A stretch of 20,588 nucleotides of DNA from a virus: positions 1-20,588 of the IMG/VR virus record IMGVR_UViG_3300045855_000045; one strand, given 5' to 3'. The notes beneath the pieces are model-generated. The model did no database searches, was not told the DNA's origin, and saw only the letters and a program-made list of their open reading frames with translations. This document shows positions 1 through 6,720 of this stretch, piece after piece; within the stretch, counting starts at the first letter, position 1, and every line of letters starts with the position of its first letter. Both the position numbers and the translations under genes were made by a program.

Positions 1-1247
1 ACCCGAATGAAACGTTTGGCGCGCAGAAGATCAAGACGCAGTGGGGAACTCAAAGACTCCAGCGCATGCAGCTTGAAGTTCAGCGCTACATCCGTGACCT
101 GGTCAGGCTGAAGGCTGAGATCATTGCGGAGAAGTTCCAGCCGGCCACTCTTGAAGCGATGACGTTGGTCAGCCTGCCGCACCAGGCGCAGTTGGATCAG
201 CAGTACGCCCAACAGATGGGCCAGTACCAGCAGGCCATGCAGCAGTACCAGATGCAGATGCATCAGCCTGCGCAGCCTGGACAGCCTCCGCAGCAGCCAC
301 CACCACAGCCGCCACAAAAGCCGGTTGGTGTTGTGACATGGGAAGCGGTTGTCAAAGCTCTGCACGACGATGCCACCAGGACATATCGGGTGGACATTGA
401 GACGGACTCGACTCTCTCGGCCAGCCAAGAATCCGACATGACGGAACTCGGCGGACTGATCAAGGGCATTGGTGGCATGTTCCAGGCTCTTGAGCCATTG
501 ATGCAAAACGGCGGCATGCCCATTGAGACGGTCAAAGAACTGATGCTGTCCGTGGTTCGCCGTGCCAAGCTGGGTTCAGCGGTTGAGGATGCCATCGAGA
601 AGATGCAGCAACCCAAACCCCAGGATCCGAACGCCGGCCAGATGCAGATCGAGCAGATGAAGGCCCAAGCAGCTCAACAGACCGCGCAGATGAATGCCCA
701 GGTGCAAGGCCAGCAAGCCCAGGCACAGATGCAGCATGAAGCGCAGTTGGAGCAGATGAAGGCCCAGCTCGCAGATCAGCAGCACCAGCGCGAGATGCAG
801 CAAAAGGCCCAGGCTGACCAGATGGAGGCGCAGAACTCCATGACTATGGAGCAGCATAAGCAAGAGATGCAGGCCCAGCAAATCAACGCACAGAACCAGA
901 TTGAAGCCCAGCGCGACCAGCATCGCATGGACTTGGAAGCCGCGCAGGCCGACCGTGAGCAGCAATACAAACTGCAAATCGAGATGGCAAAGATCGAATG
1001 GGAGCGCGAGAAGGCAACCATCGAATACCGCAAAGCCATTGAAGTTGCTGAGATTGCAGCCGCCACGACCTTGCAGACTGCCCAGGCCAGCGCAGCTATG
1101 TCTGCCTCTAAGGGTGAGGCGGTGGAGGGCGATTCAAAGGCACAAGCAAGCAGCCAGAAGGCCACGCTTGATGCGGTGGTGGCTCACTTGAGCAAGCCTA
1201 AAAGAATAGTTCGTGGGACAGATGGAAAAGTCGTAGGGATTGAATAA
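1..1247 (+). CDS. Portal protein, P22-type (5' partial)
   Basis: The frame is open from the first bases of the window through the first ATG at 66, so the gene starts upstream and 414 residues are visible. The portal forms the dodecameric ring at the DNA-entry vertex of the capsid and docks the terminase and tail adaptor. The stretch just before and after 66 (KIKTQWGTQRLQRMQLEVQR) and the motif TYRVDIETDSTL near 370-420 match what I know of P22-like portals. The end, with KPKRIVRGTDGKVVGIE, is also typical. The C-terminal 130 or so residues before that end (about 600-1050) are Gln/Ala/Met-rich and would form a long helix, like the P22 portal barrel. A Gln/Pro-rich segment at about 200-325 is an unusual internal linker. 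The stop overlaps the next start by one base (TAATG). The family call is fairly sure, from memory of related sequences. Confidence 0.85.
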   Translation, partial: PNETFGAQKIKTQWGTQRLQRMQLEVQRYIRDLVRLKAEIIAEKFQPATLEAMTLVSLPHQAQLDQQYAQQMGQYQQAMQQYQMQMHQPAQPGQPPQQPPPQPPQKPVGVVTWEAVVKALHDDATRTYRVDIETDSTLSASQESDMTELGGLIKGIGGMFQALEPLMQNGGMPIETVKELMLSVVRRAKLGSAVEDAIEKMQQPKPQDPNAGQMQIEQMKAQAAQQTAQMNAQVQGQQAQAQMQHEAQLEQMKAQLADQQHQREMQQKAQADQMEAQNSMTMEQHKQEMQAQQINAQNQIEAQRDQHRMDLEAAQADREQQYKLQIEMAKIEWEREKATIEYRKAIEVAEIAAATTLQTAQASAAMSASKGEAVEGDSKAQASSQKATLDAVVAHLSKPKRIVRGTDGKVVGIE

Positions 1248-1672
1248 TGGCAACGCTCACATACGTTAAGTACCAAATCGGCACAGAGGTTTTACAGGAG
1301 GCAGCAAATGCCGGCACTGATTCATGGCGCCTGATCCTGTCCAACACTGCTCCAAACGTGGCGACGAACACCACGGCTGCAAGCGCAACTGAATTGGCTA
1401 CATCAGGTGGATATACCGCTGGCGGTGTCGCCTGTTCAGTAACCAGTGCAGCGCAGACGGCTGGTGTTTACAAGCTCGTTTTGGCCGCTCCCGTATCCCC
1501 AACATGGACTGCATCCGGCGGCGGCTTCACGTTTCAGTATGTGATTCTCTACAACTTGACAAACACGCAGTGCATTGGGTATTGGGATCGTGGCGCAGCA
1601 ACTGTCCTGGCTGCTGGTGACACCTATACACCCACGCTTGATGCAACCAACGGAACTTACACGGTGACCTAA
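1247..1672 (+). CDS. Small phage virion-associated protein, function unknown
   Basis: This 141-residue protein starts at an ATG overlapping the portal stop by one base, and its own stop overlaps the next start by one base, so translation is probably coupled. It has no signal peptide or membrane segment. It is rich in Thr, Ala, Gly and aromatic residues in alternating patterns suggesting beta strands (for example TASGGGFTFQYVILYN followed by CIGYWDRG). I recall proteins of this style, with WRLILSNTAP near the N-terminus, as unnamed structural proteins in podovirus and siphovirus head regions. Its position between portal and scaffold suggests a minor capsid, decoration or head-fibre component, but that is inference. 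No enzymatic motif is visible. Confidence 0.6.
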   Translation: MATLTYVKYQIGTEVLQEAANAGTDSWRLILSNTAPNVATNTTAASATELATSGGYTAGGVACSVTSAAQTAGVYKLVLAAPVSPTWTASGGGFTFQYVILYNLTNTQCIGYWDRGAATVLAAGDTYTPTLDATNGTYTVT

Positions 1673-2343
1673 TGGCAGCGAAAACAGACCAAGTCATCAT
1701 TCTCCCGCTTGACACGGGCAACACCGGTAAGAAGATCCGCACCAAGGAGAGCGTTGTAGGTGCGAACACGGTGGAAGAGTACTTCTTCATTCCTTCGTCT
1801 GAGCGCACCGTAACAGGTCAGTACAAGTTCGTCATTCCTGCTCAAGCAATCCCTACGGCTGCTCACACTGGAACAACAACAGGATTCTTGTTCCTGATCA
1901 ACCCACTGTCTTCTACGGTGAACATCGCTGTTGACCGGATTTCATTCAAACAGAACTTCAGCACCACTTTGGCGGTTGACCTGATTGCTCCGTTGATTCA
2001 TACATCCCGGATCACATTCACAGGAACATTGTCAGCAGCAGCTACAACACCCGCCAAGCGCAAAACAGCAGATGCTGCGGCTCAGGGCTTGATTGCCACT
2101 GCAATGACAGGCCTCACAGTTACGAAGCTGGGCGATGTGTATGGCCTTGTCGGCCAAACAATGGACTTAGTGACAGGTGGCGCAGGCCACTGGATCGCGC
2201 AGTCCGACGAGTGGAACCCGCAGGACGAGGACGATGAATTGGTATTGGTTCCGGGGGAAGGCATTGTGGTCTGGTCTACGCTTGCCGTGACCACTGCAAA
2301 CCGAAAGCTCCTCGTCAACGGGGCGTGGTTCGAGTTCAACTAA
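1672..2343 (+). CDS. Hypothetical phage virion protein, beta-rich
   Basis: I do not recognise a named family for this 223-residue protein. The ATG overlaps the preceding stop by one base, and the stop abuts the next ATG directly. The sequence has alternating hydrophobic and polar residues, many Thr and Val, few Cys and no membrane segment, as in beta-sandwich virion proteins. The C-terminal third has an acidic patch (QDEDDELVLVPGEGIVVWS) followed by a strand-rich end (KLLVNGAWFEF) that resembles the closing strands of a capsid-surface or tail domain. Its place in a run of small genes between portal and scaffold suggests an accessory head component, possibly trimeric. That role is inference only. 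Confidence 0.55.
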   Translation: MAAKTDQVIILPLDTGNTGKKIRTKESVVGANTVEEYFFIPSSERTVTGQYKFVIPAQAIPTAAHTGTTTGFLFLINPLSSTVNIAVDRISFKQNFSTTLAVDLIAPLIHTSRITFTGTLSAAATTPAKRKTADAAAQGLIATAMTGLTVTKLGDVYGLVGQTMDLVTGGAGHWIAQSDEWNPQDEDDELVLVPGEGIVVWSTLAVTTANRKLLVNGAWFEFN

Positions 2344-3285
2344 ATGACCTGGCAACTCATTGATGGCGTAATTGCCAATGATGCGTTTGCCACGCCTGCA
2401 ACGCCGGGCACATCGCAGCTCGTTGATGGCATAAACAACCAGGCGTTTGCAAGTGCAGCAAGCGCAACCGCCCAGCCAGTTGATGCGGTCTTAGGGCTGA
2501 CGACCTGGGTGTCAGCGGGTGGCCCTACAGCCTATGCAGACACGTTAAGTGTTGGTGGGTATGCAGTAGCAGGCAAGACAGCATCAGACTCAGTAGCTCG
2601 CAGTGATGCAGCTGCTGCCGGTGCTTATGCCTTATCAGGCAAGACGGTTTCTGATGCTGTTGGGCGTGTTGATGCACTTGCAAAGGGTTCGTACTCGATA
2701 GCGGGTCAGTTAGTTACAGATGTTGTGACTACGGGCGGCGGTTCAGTCGCCTACGCTGACAGCTTGAGCGCCGGCAGTTATGCGCTATCTGGCAAAGCCC
2801 TAACGGACAGCAAGGCTGTTTCCGATTCGCTCGCTGTTGGTGCTTATGTGCTGACAGGCAAGGCAATTGCTGATTCGCTGGCTAGGCTCGATGCCCTGGC
2901 TAAGGGCTCATACGTTTACACAGGCTTGGACCTTGTAGACGTTAAGACGGGTGTCACCGCATATGCGGATGACTTGTTCAATGGCTCCTACCTGGTAACG
3001 GGACAGAGCATTGATGATTTGGTTTCAGGCGACCAGCCGGTCAAGGTTGGCGGAGATGACGCACCACACGGATACAAGAAGCGCTATCAGGTCCAGGTCA
3101 AAGACAAGGTGCACTTGTTTGAAAGTGACCAAGAGGCTGTGGCTTATCTGAATAGCCTTAAAAAGAAGGTGCAGAAGAGGGCCGTAGTCAAACAGATTGA
3201 CCCGGCCTACACGGCCATGATGCAGGCCATCTTAGAAGCCGACCTTGACGAACAGGACATTGAAGACATTTTGATGCTGCTATGA
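2344..3285 (+). CDS. Repeat-containing phage structural protein
   Basis: This 313-residue protein has three parts. Residues 1-50 hold a short degenerate repeat (QLIDGVIANDAFA, QLVDGINNQAFA, QPVDAVLG). Residues 66-229 hold seven copies of a roughly 22-residue unit, D-[ST/A]-L-x-x-G-[SA]-Y-x-[LV]-[ST]-G-K-x-x-x-D. Residues 230-313 form a charged, probably helical C-terminal domain containing KRYQVQVKDKVHLFES and an acidic end. Similar G-x-Y-x-[LI]-x-G repeats occur in unnamed phage virion and fibre proteins, so an elongated beta-structured, surface-exposed role is plausible. The stop overlaps the next gene by four bases (ATGA). There is no signal peptide or membrane segment. The function is not known. 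Confidence 0.6.
   Translation: MTWQLIDGVIANDAFATPATPGTSQLVDGINNQAFASAASATAQPVDAVLGLTTWVSAGGPTAYADTLSVGGYAVAGKTASDSVARSDAAAAGAYALSGKTVSDAVGRVDALAKGSYSIAGQLVTDVVTTGGGSVAYADSLSAGSYALSGKALTDSKAVSDSLAVGAYVLTGKAIADSLARLDALAKGSYVYTGLDLVDVKTGVTAYADDLFNGSYLVTGQSIDDLVSGDQPVKVGGDDAPHGYKKRYQVQVKDKVHLFESDQEAVAYLNSLKKKVQKRAVVKQIDPAYTAMMQAILEADLDEQDIEDILMLL
2539..3030 (+). repeat. Seven tandem 22-residue protein repeats arranged in two triplets
   Basis: The units begin at residues 66, 88, 110, 139, 161, 183 and 209 of the 313-residue protein. Consensus features are Asp at position 1, Leu at 3, Gly-[SA]-Tyr at 6-8, [ST]-Gly-Lys at about 11-13 and Asp near 17. Units 1-3 and 4-6 form a higher-order repeat of about 70-73 residues. 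Each triplet is preceded by AYAD, and its third unit starts DALAKGSY and carries a longer spacer. A seventh unit starts the pattern again. Confidence 0.8.
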
Positions 3286-3683
3286 ACTACGAACAAATTC
3301 AAACTGATCTGGGTTTCACGGACGCCGACAAGGCGACCTGGCTGGAGATCAATGGCAAGTATTACGAAGACCCCGAACAAGGATGGAAAGACAAGCTGAT
3401 CATGCATGCCTTCCCGACGCGCTCGGCAGCGGTCTATGTGATGCCTGGTTACGAGTCCCCGGCTTCTGGTAAGTGGATCGAGACCCCGAGACAGCGCCGC
3501 GAGGACTTCAAGTCTACGGGGACGAGGGAATGGGAGGGAATGAAGAATGAAAAAGCCCATTCCGACGCAATGAAGAAGAGCGAAGAAGCAAAGCAGGATC
3601 AAGCCCTTGATCACGCAGTCCGCACAGCCTGGCAGCACATGCCAGAAGCTAAGAAACAGCAAGCACTCGCAGAAGCGGGTTAA
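3282..3683 (+). CDS. Phage protein of unknown function upstream of scaffold
   Basis: This 133-residue soluble protein starts inside the end of the repeat-protein gene (ATGA overlap), so it is translationally coupled. The N-terminal half holds several aromatic residues and a probable small globular fold (YVMPGYESPASGKW). The middle carries ETPRQRREDFKSTGTREWEG, which resembles a motif I recall in small conserved phage proteins near portal and coat genes (a Gly-rich end of a domain, then an R-x-x-R-[RE]-D/E-x-[LF] helix). The C-terminal third is a charged Lys/Glu/Ala helix. The helical tail and genomic position would suit a minor capsid or assembly-associated protein, but no function can be assigned. 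Confidence 0.6.
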   Translation: MNYEQIQTDLGFTDADKATWLEINGKYYEDPEQGWKDKLIMHAFPTRSAAVYVMPGYESPASGKWIETPRQRREDFKSTGTREWEGMKNEKAHSDAMKKSEEAKQDQALDHAVRTAWQHMPEAKKQQALAEAG

Positions 3684-3692
3684 GGAACACAC

Positions 3693-3914
3693 ATGGCCTT
3701 CACTGAAGCAACACTGACAGCCCAGCTCGATGCAACCGGCACTGGCCGCACGATCACGCTGGAGCGATTCAACACAGACAGCGCAACCATCACCACGATC
3801 TTTGCGGTGGGTGTTACGGCACCTTACGCCGGCCGGTCGCGCTGGATGGACATTGCACAGACCAATAGCGCAGCACAAGCCGCCACGGCAGTGCAGAACG
3901 CGCTGACGCTTTAG
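3693..3914 (+). CDS. Small hypothetical phage protein
   Basis: This is a 73-residue product with a clear ribosome-binding site (TAAGGA) about eight bases before the ATG. It has no membrane segment, signal peptide or Cys. The N-terminal two thirds are Thr-rich and likely beta strands; the end (SAAQAATAVQNALTL) is a helix. It is the last gene before a strong terminator, so it closes the portal-proximal transcription unit. I recognise no family. Its size and composition would suit a small head-decoration or connector-associated protein, but this is a guess. Confidence 0.5.
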   Translation: MAFTEATLTAQLDATGTGRTITLERFNTDSATITTIFAVGVTAPYAGRSRWMDIAQTNSAAQAATAVQNALTL

Positions 3915-3933
3915 AGCTTTCCAGCTCACCACC

Positions 3934-3958
3934 AAGGCCACTTTCGAGTGGCTTTTTT
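3934..3958 (+). terminator. Rho-independent terminator after the portal-proximal genes
   Basis: A six-base-pair GC-rich stem (GCCACT at 3937-3942, AGTGGC at 3947-3952) closes a TTCG tetraloop, extended by A-T and G-T pairs. Six T residues follow at 3953-3958. The scaffold gene's ribosome-binding site lies about ten bases downstream. Confidence 0.92.
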
Positions 3959-3978
3959 ATTGCCCGAAGGAAAAGTAA

Positions 3979-5004
3979 ATGCTTGAAAACGAAGGGGCTA
4001 CCCCCGACGACATAGCACCCGTTGACACGGTTGTAGACGCTCCTGAACCCAAGTCCATGGACGACACGATCCGCGAGACTCTGCGAAGTCTCAAGGAAAA
4101 AGGCGCTGAGATTGAATCCGAGCCAGAGCCGGTCAAGGCTGAGAAGGTTCGGGATGAAAAGGGCAAGTTTGCTCCTGACAAGCCTCTGATCAAAGAAGTT
4201 GATGAGGCGGCAGAAAAGCCCGAGGTCGTCACCAAAGCAGCGCCGAACACCTGGCGCAAGGAAGTGGCCGAAAAGTGGGGCGCCTTGCCTCCCGAGGTGC
4301 AATCTGAAGTTGAGCGCCGTGAGGCTGACTTCCACAAAGGGATTGAGACTTACAAGCAAAAGGCACAGTTCGCAGATGTGATGACGCAAGCAATTGCGCC
4401 ACACATGAACACATTACAAAGCCTCAATGTCTCACCAGACGTTGCGGTTAGAGAGCTTTTGCAGGCTGATAACAAACTACGTTATTCGCCTCCAGAGCAG
4501 AAGCAAGCATATTTTGCGGAACTAGCTAGAGCCTACGGTGTTGACCTGGGCCAAGTAGCAAACATTCCGCAACCTGATCCAAACGTTTCAGCGATGGCAC
4601 AACGTGTGCAGCAGTTGGAAGGTTGGATTCAGCAACAGTCACTCATGGGTCAGCAGCAAGAGCAAGCCAAGCTAAACAGCGAGATTAGCTCATTTGCTTC
4701 TGATCCAACCCATAGTCACTTTGAAAGTGTCAGAGGGCATATGGCCGCGCTTCTACAAGCAGGCCAAGCCAAAGACCTTCAAGATGCCTATGAGCAAGCT
4801 GTGTGGGCTAACCCGCAGACCCGAACTTCATTGATTGCACAACAGCAAGCAGAAGCAAAGGCGAAGGCTACCCAAATAGCGCAAGCGGCAAAGCAGGCAG
4901 CAAGTGTGAATACACGCGCACGACCTTCAATGCCAATCTCGCAGCCCATAGGCACTATGGACGACACCATTCGCGCAACCCTTCGCAGGTTGCAAAACGC
5001 TTAA
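3979..5004 (+). CDS. Capsid scaffolding protein
   Basis: This 341-residue protein sits directly upstream of the coat gene, the usual scaffold position. It is acidic and Glu/Lys/Pro-rich in the first 90 residues (probably disordered). It has an ordered segment around 90-120 (TWRKEVAEKWGALPPEVQSE, known to me from other podovirus scaffolds) and Gln/Ala-rich helices at about 200-310. It has no Cys. Scaffolds direct coat assembly into a procapsid and then exit or are degraded. The motif MDDTIRxTLRxL occurs twice, at residues 27-38 and 327-338, so both ends may carry the same helical element. P22 scaffold binds coat through a C-terminal helix-turn-helix, and these copies might be the coat-binding sites here. 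The ribosome-binding site AAGGAA precedes the ATG. Confidence 0.8.
   Translation: MLENEGATPDDIAPVDTVVDAPEPKSMDDTIRETLRSLKEKGAEIESEPEPVKAEKVRDEKGKFAPDKPLIKEVDEAAEKPEVVTKAAPNTWRKEVAEKWGALPPEVQSEVERREADFHKGIETYKQKAQFADVMTQAIAPHMNTLQSLNVSPDVAVRELLQADNKLRYSPPEQKQAYFAELARAYGVDLGQVANIPQPDPNVSAMAQRVQQLEGWIQQQSLMGQQQEQAKLNSEISSFASDPTHSHFESVRGHMAALLQAGQAKDLQDAYEQAVWANPQTRTSLIAQQQAEAKAKATQIAQAAKQAASVNTRARPSMPISQPIGTMDDTIRATLRRLQNA
4057..4092 (+). repeat. N-terminal copy of scaffold motif MDDTIRxTLRxL
   Basis: Residues 27-38 of the scaffold read MDDTIRETLRSL. The same pattern recurs at the extreme C-terminus. The DNA copies share ATGGACGACAC and then differ mainly at third codon positions, so the match is kept at protein level. 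Confidence 0.85.
4957..4992 (+). repeat. C-terminal copy of scaffold motif MDDTIRxTLRxL
   Basis: Residues 327-338 of the scaffold read MDDTIRATLRRL, three residues before the stop. This is the second copy of the N-terminal motif and predicts a short amphipathic helix. Confidence 0.85.
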
Positions 5005-5021
5005 AGTAAAGGAACTTAATC

Positions 5022-6017
5022 ATGGCCTCTCCCGGTCAAGGTTACGCTGCTGGTAACTTTGGCGTGTTTTCGGAACTGGTTACAACCACCTTCCGCAATC
5101 ACGCTAAAGAAGTTGCAGATAACGTAACAAAGCACAACGCGCTCTTTCGCAAACTCTCCGAAACGGGCAATGTCCGTCTGGAAGATGGCGGCCTGAGCAT
5201 TGTTCAACCCCTGGAATACGCTTCCAACAGCACTTATCAGCGCTACAGCGGCTTTGATGTCTTGAACATCAACGCAGTTGACGTGTTGTCTGCTGCTGAA
5301 TACCCGTGGCGTCAAGTTGCCGTAAATCTGGCCATCAGTGGTCTGGAAATGCGCACCAACTCCGGCGAAAACCGCATCATCAATTTCGTGAAAGCGAAAG
5401 TGAAGAATGCCCAGCACAGCCTGGCAAATGGTTTGTCTTCTGACCTGTACTCTGATGGCACCGCTGCCAACCAGATCAACGGCCTGCAAGCAATCGTTGC
5501 TGACGCTGGTACGGGTACGGTTGGCGGCATCAACTCTGGCACGTATGCTTTCTGGCAAAACGTGGTTCAGAGCGCTGCTGCTCCTCTGCAAGGTGGCTCT
5601 GGTATCACGCCAAGCGCATCGACTTTCGAGTCGCTGATGCTGCCGCTGTGGATCAAGCTGACTCGCGGTATGGACACACCTGACCTGATCGTTATGTCTG
5701 ATGACTACTTCACGTTCTTCGAGCAATCGCAGACTTCGCTGAAGCGTTACACCGCTGACCAAAACGGCCAGGCCGGCATGATTACCATGAAGTACAAGTC
5801 TGCTGACGTGTTCTTCGACTCGTCCGGTGGCATCCCCGCTGGTCACGCCTACTTCCTCAACACCAAGTACATCGATTTGGTTGTCCACCAGGACGCCAAT
5901 ATGACGATGCTTGATGAAGTTGAGTCCATCAACCAAGACGCACTGGTGAAGACGATCATCTGGCAAGGCAACCTGGCCCTCGGCAACAGATCATTGCAAG
6001 GAGTGCTTAAGGCGTGA
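5022..6017 (+). CDS. Major capsid protein
   Basis: This 331-residue protein follows the scaffold with a strong ribosome-binding site (TAAAGGAAC) and a short spacer, consistent with high expression. The sequence matches a phage major capsid family that I recognise from features such as NFGVFSELVTTTFRNHA near residue 12, YPWRQVAVNLAISGLEM near 94, and a long helix followed by LYSDGTAANQINGLQ near 142. This order fits an HK97-like fold: N-arm, E-loop strands, spine helix, then A-domain. It has no signal peptide or protease domain. The protein forms the icosahedral shell together with the portal. The family call is from memory and position. No downstream terminator is seen until after the inserted endonuclease gene. 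Confidence 0.88.
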   Translation: MASPGQGYAAGNFGVFSELVTTTFRNHAKEVADNVTKHNALFRKLSETGNVRLEDGGLSIVQPLEYASNSTYQRYSGFDVLNINAVDVLSAAEYPWRQVAVNLAISGLEMRTNSGENRIINFVKAKVKNAQHSLANGLSSDLYSDGTAANQINGLQAIVADAGTGTVGGINSGTYAFWQNVVQSAAAPLQGGSGITPSASTFESLMLPLWIKLTRGMDTPDLIVMSDDYFTFFEQSQTSLKRYTADQNGQAGMITMKYKSADVFFDSSGGIPAGHAYFLNTKYIDLVVHQDANMTMLDEVESINQDALVKTIIWQGNLALGNRSLQGVLKA

Positions 6018-6022
6018 TGTAG

Positions 6023-6031
6023 TGTTATAAT
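6023..6031 (+). promoter_or_regulatory. Extended -10 promoter for the HNH endonuclease gene
   Basis: TGTTATAAT is a perfect extended -10 element (TGn followed by TATAAT at 6026-6031), located 24 bases before the endonuclease ATG. No good -35 hexamer lies 16-18 bases upstream, which extended -10 promoters can tolerate. It lies directly after the coat stop, so it would start a short leader carrying the site AAAGGGG. Confidence 0.6.
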
Positions 6032-6054
6032 TAGCTCACTTAAAGGGGCTAGTT

Positions 6055-6678
6055 ATGTCACGAAAGATAGTGGATCTAGTTGGTGTCAAATATGGGAAAT
6101 TGACCGTCTTGGAAAAATCAAAAGAACGAACCAAACATGGTGCAGTTCTTTGGCTTTGCTCCTGCGAATGCGGGAAAACAAGATTGGCGATTGCCGGTAA
6201 CCTGCTTGCAGGGACTGCAACTTCATGCGGATGCGAAAGCTACGAAACCCGCAAGTTGCATGGAATGACAAAAACTAGAACTTTTAAGAGTTGGGAGAGC
6301 ATGAAGCAAAGATGCTTGAATGTTAATGCCCCTGATTACGTCGCCTATGGCGGACGCGGGATAAGTATTTGCAGGAAGTGGACGCTTAGTTTTAACAACT
6401 TTTTAGAAGATATGGGCGAGAGGCCGGAGGGTACTTCGCTTGACAGAATTAATGTCAATGGGAGCTATGAGCCAGCCAATTGCCGATGGGCCACGAGATC
6501 TGAACAGCAACGCAATAAGACAAACTCTTTGATTATCGAATGGCAGGGCATAGCGCAAGGCGCTGCGGACTGGGCTGATCTTGTCGAGTTACCTTCAAAA
6601 GTAATTTGCGAACGGATCAATGCAGGCTGGAGCCCACAAGACGCGCTTACCAAGCCAAATCGAAAGCAAAGTAAATAA
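6055..6678 (+). CDS. HNH-type (homing-like) endonuclease with zinc and DNA-binding modules
   Basis: This 207-residue protein belongs to a phage nuclease family I recognise. Residues 6-60 carry a G-x-[KR]-[FY]-G-K-L-T-V-L start and a Cys cluster (C35, C37, C39, C58, C60) likely to bind zinc. Residues 78-125 carry YGGRGISIC and the GERPEG loop. Residues 128-146 carry the nuclease core SLDRINVNGSYEPANCRWA. Residues 160-200 (WQGIAQGAADWADL to GWSPQDALTKP) look like a small DNA-binding helix domain, as in intron and homing endonucleases. Such genes are selfish insertions in phage late regions. It sits between coat and decoration genes and has its own promoter and terminator. Its codons look more AT-rich than those of its neighbours. 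The exact target site is unknown. Confidence 0.88.
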   Translation: MSRKIVDLVGVKYGKLTVLEKSKERTKHGAVLWLCSCECGKTRLAIAGNLLAGTATSCGCESYETRKLHGMTKTRTFKSWESMKQRCLNVNAPDYVAYGGRGISICRKWTLSFNNFLEDMGERPEGTSLDRINVNGSYEPANCRWATRSEQQRNKTNSLIIEWQGIAQGAADWADLVELPSKVICERINAGWSPQDALTKPNRKQSK

Positions 6679-6681
6679 ACC

Positions 6682-6704
6682 AAGCCCCTACCAAGGGGCT
6701 TTTT
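6682..6704 (+). terminator. Rho-independent terminator after the endonuclease gene
   Basis: The stem AAGCCCCT (6682-6689) pairs with AGGGGCTT (6694-6701) around an ACCA loop and runs into a T tract at 6700-6704. The decoration-gene ribosome-binding site AAAGGA starts about five bases further on. It may originally have been the coat-gene terminator. Confidence 0.85.
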
Positions 6705-6720
6705 CATTAAAGGAACAGAA

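Noticed and set aside
576-977. Minus-strand Leu-rich open frame of 133 residues opposite the portal barrel
   Set aside because: The complement of CAG/CAA Gln codons is CTG/TTG Leu; this is a shadow of the Gln-rich portal segment.
3207-3941. Minus-strand Cys-rich open frame of 244 residues
   Set aside because: It is antisense to three coupled plus-strand genes, with odd Cys/Arg composition and no domain.
5016-5966. Minus-strand open frame of 316 residues opposite the coat gene
   Set aside because: It covers almost exactly the coat gene and has shadow composition (Val/His/Arg-rich); the coat sequence is clear.
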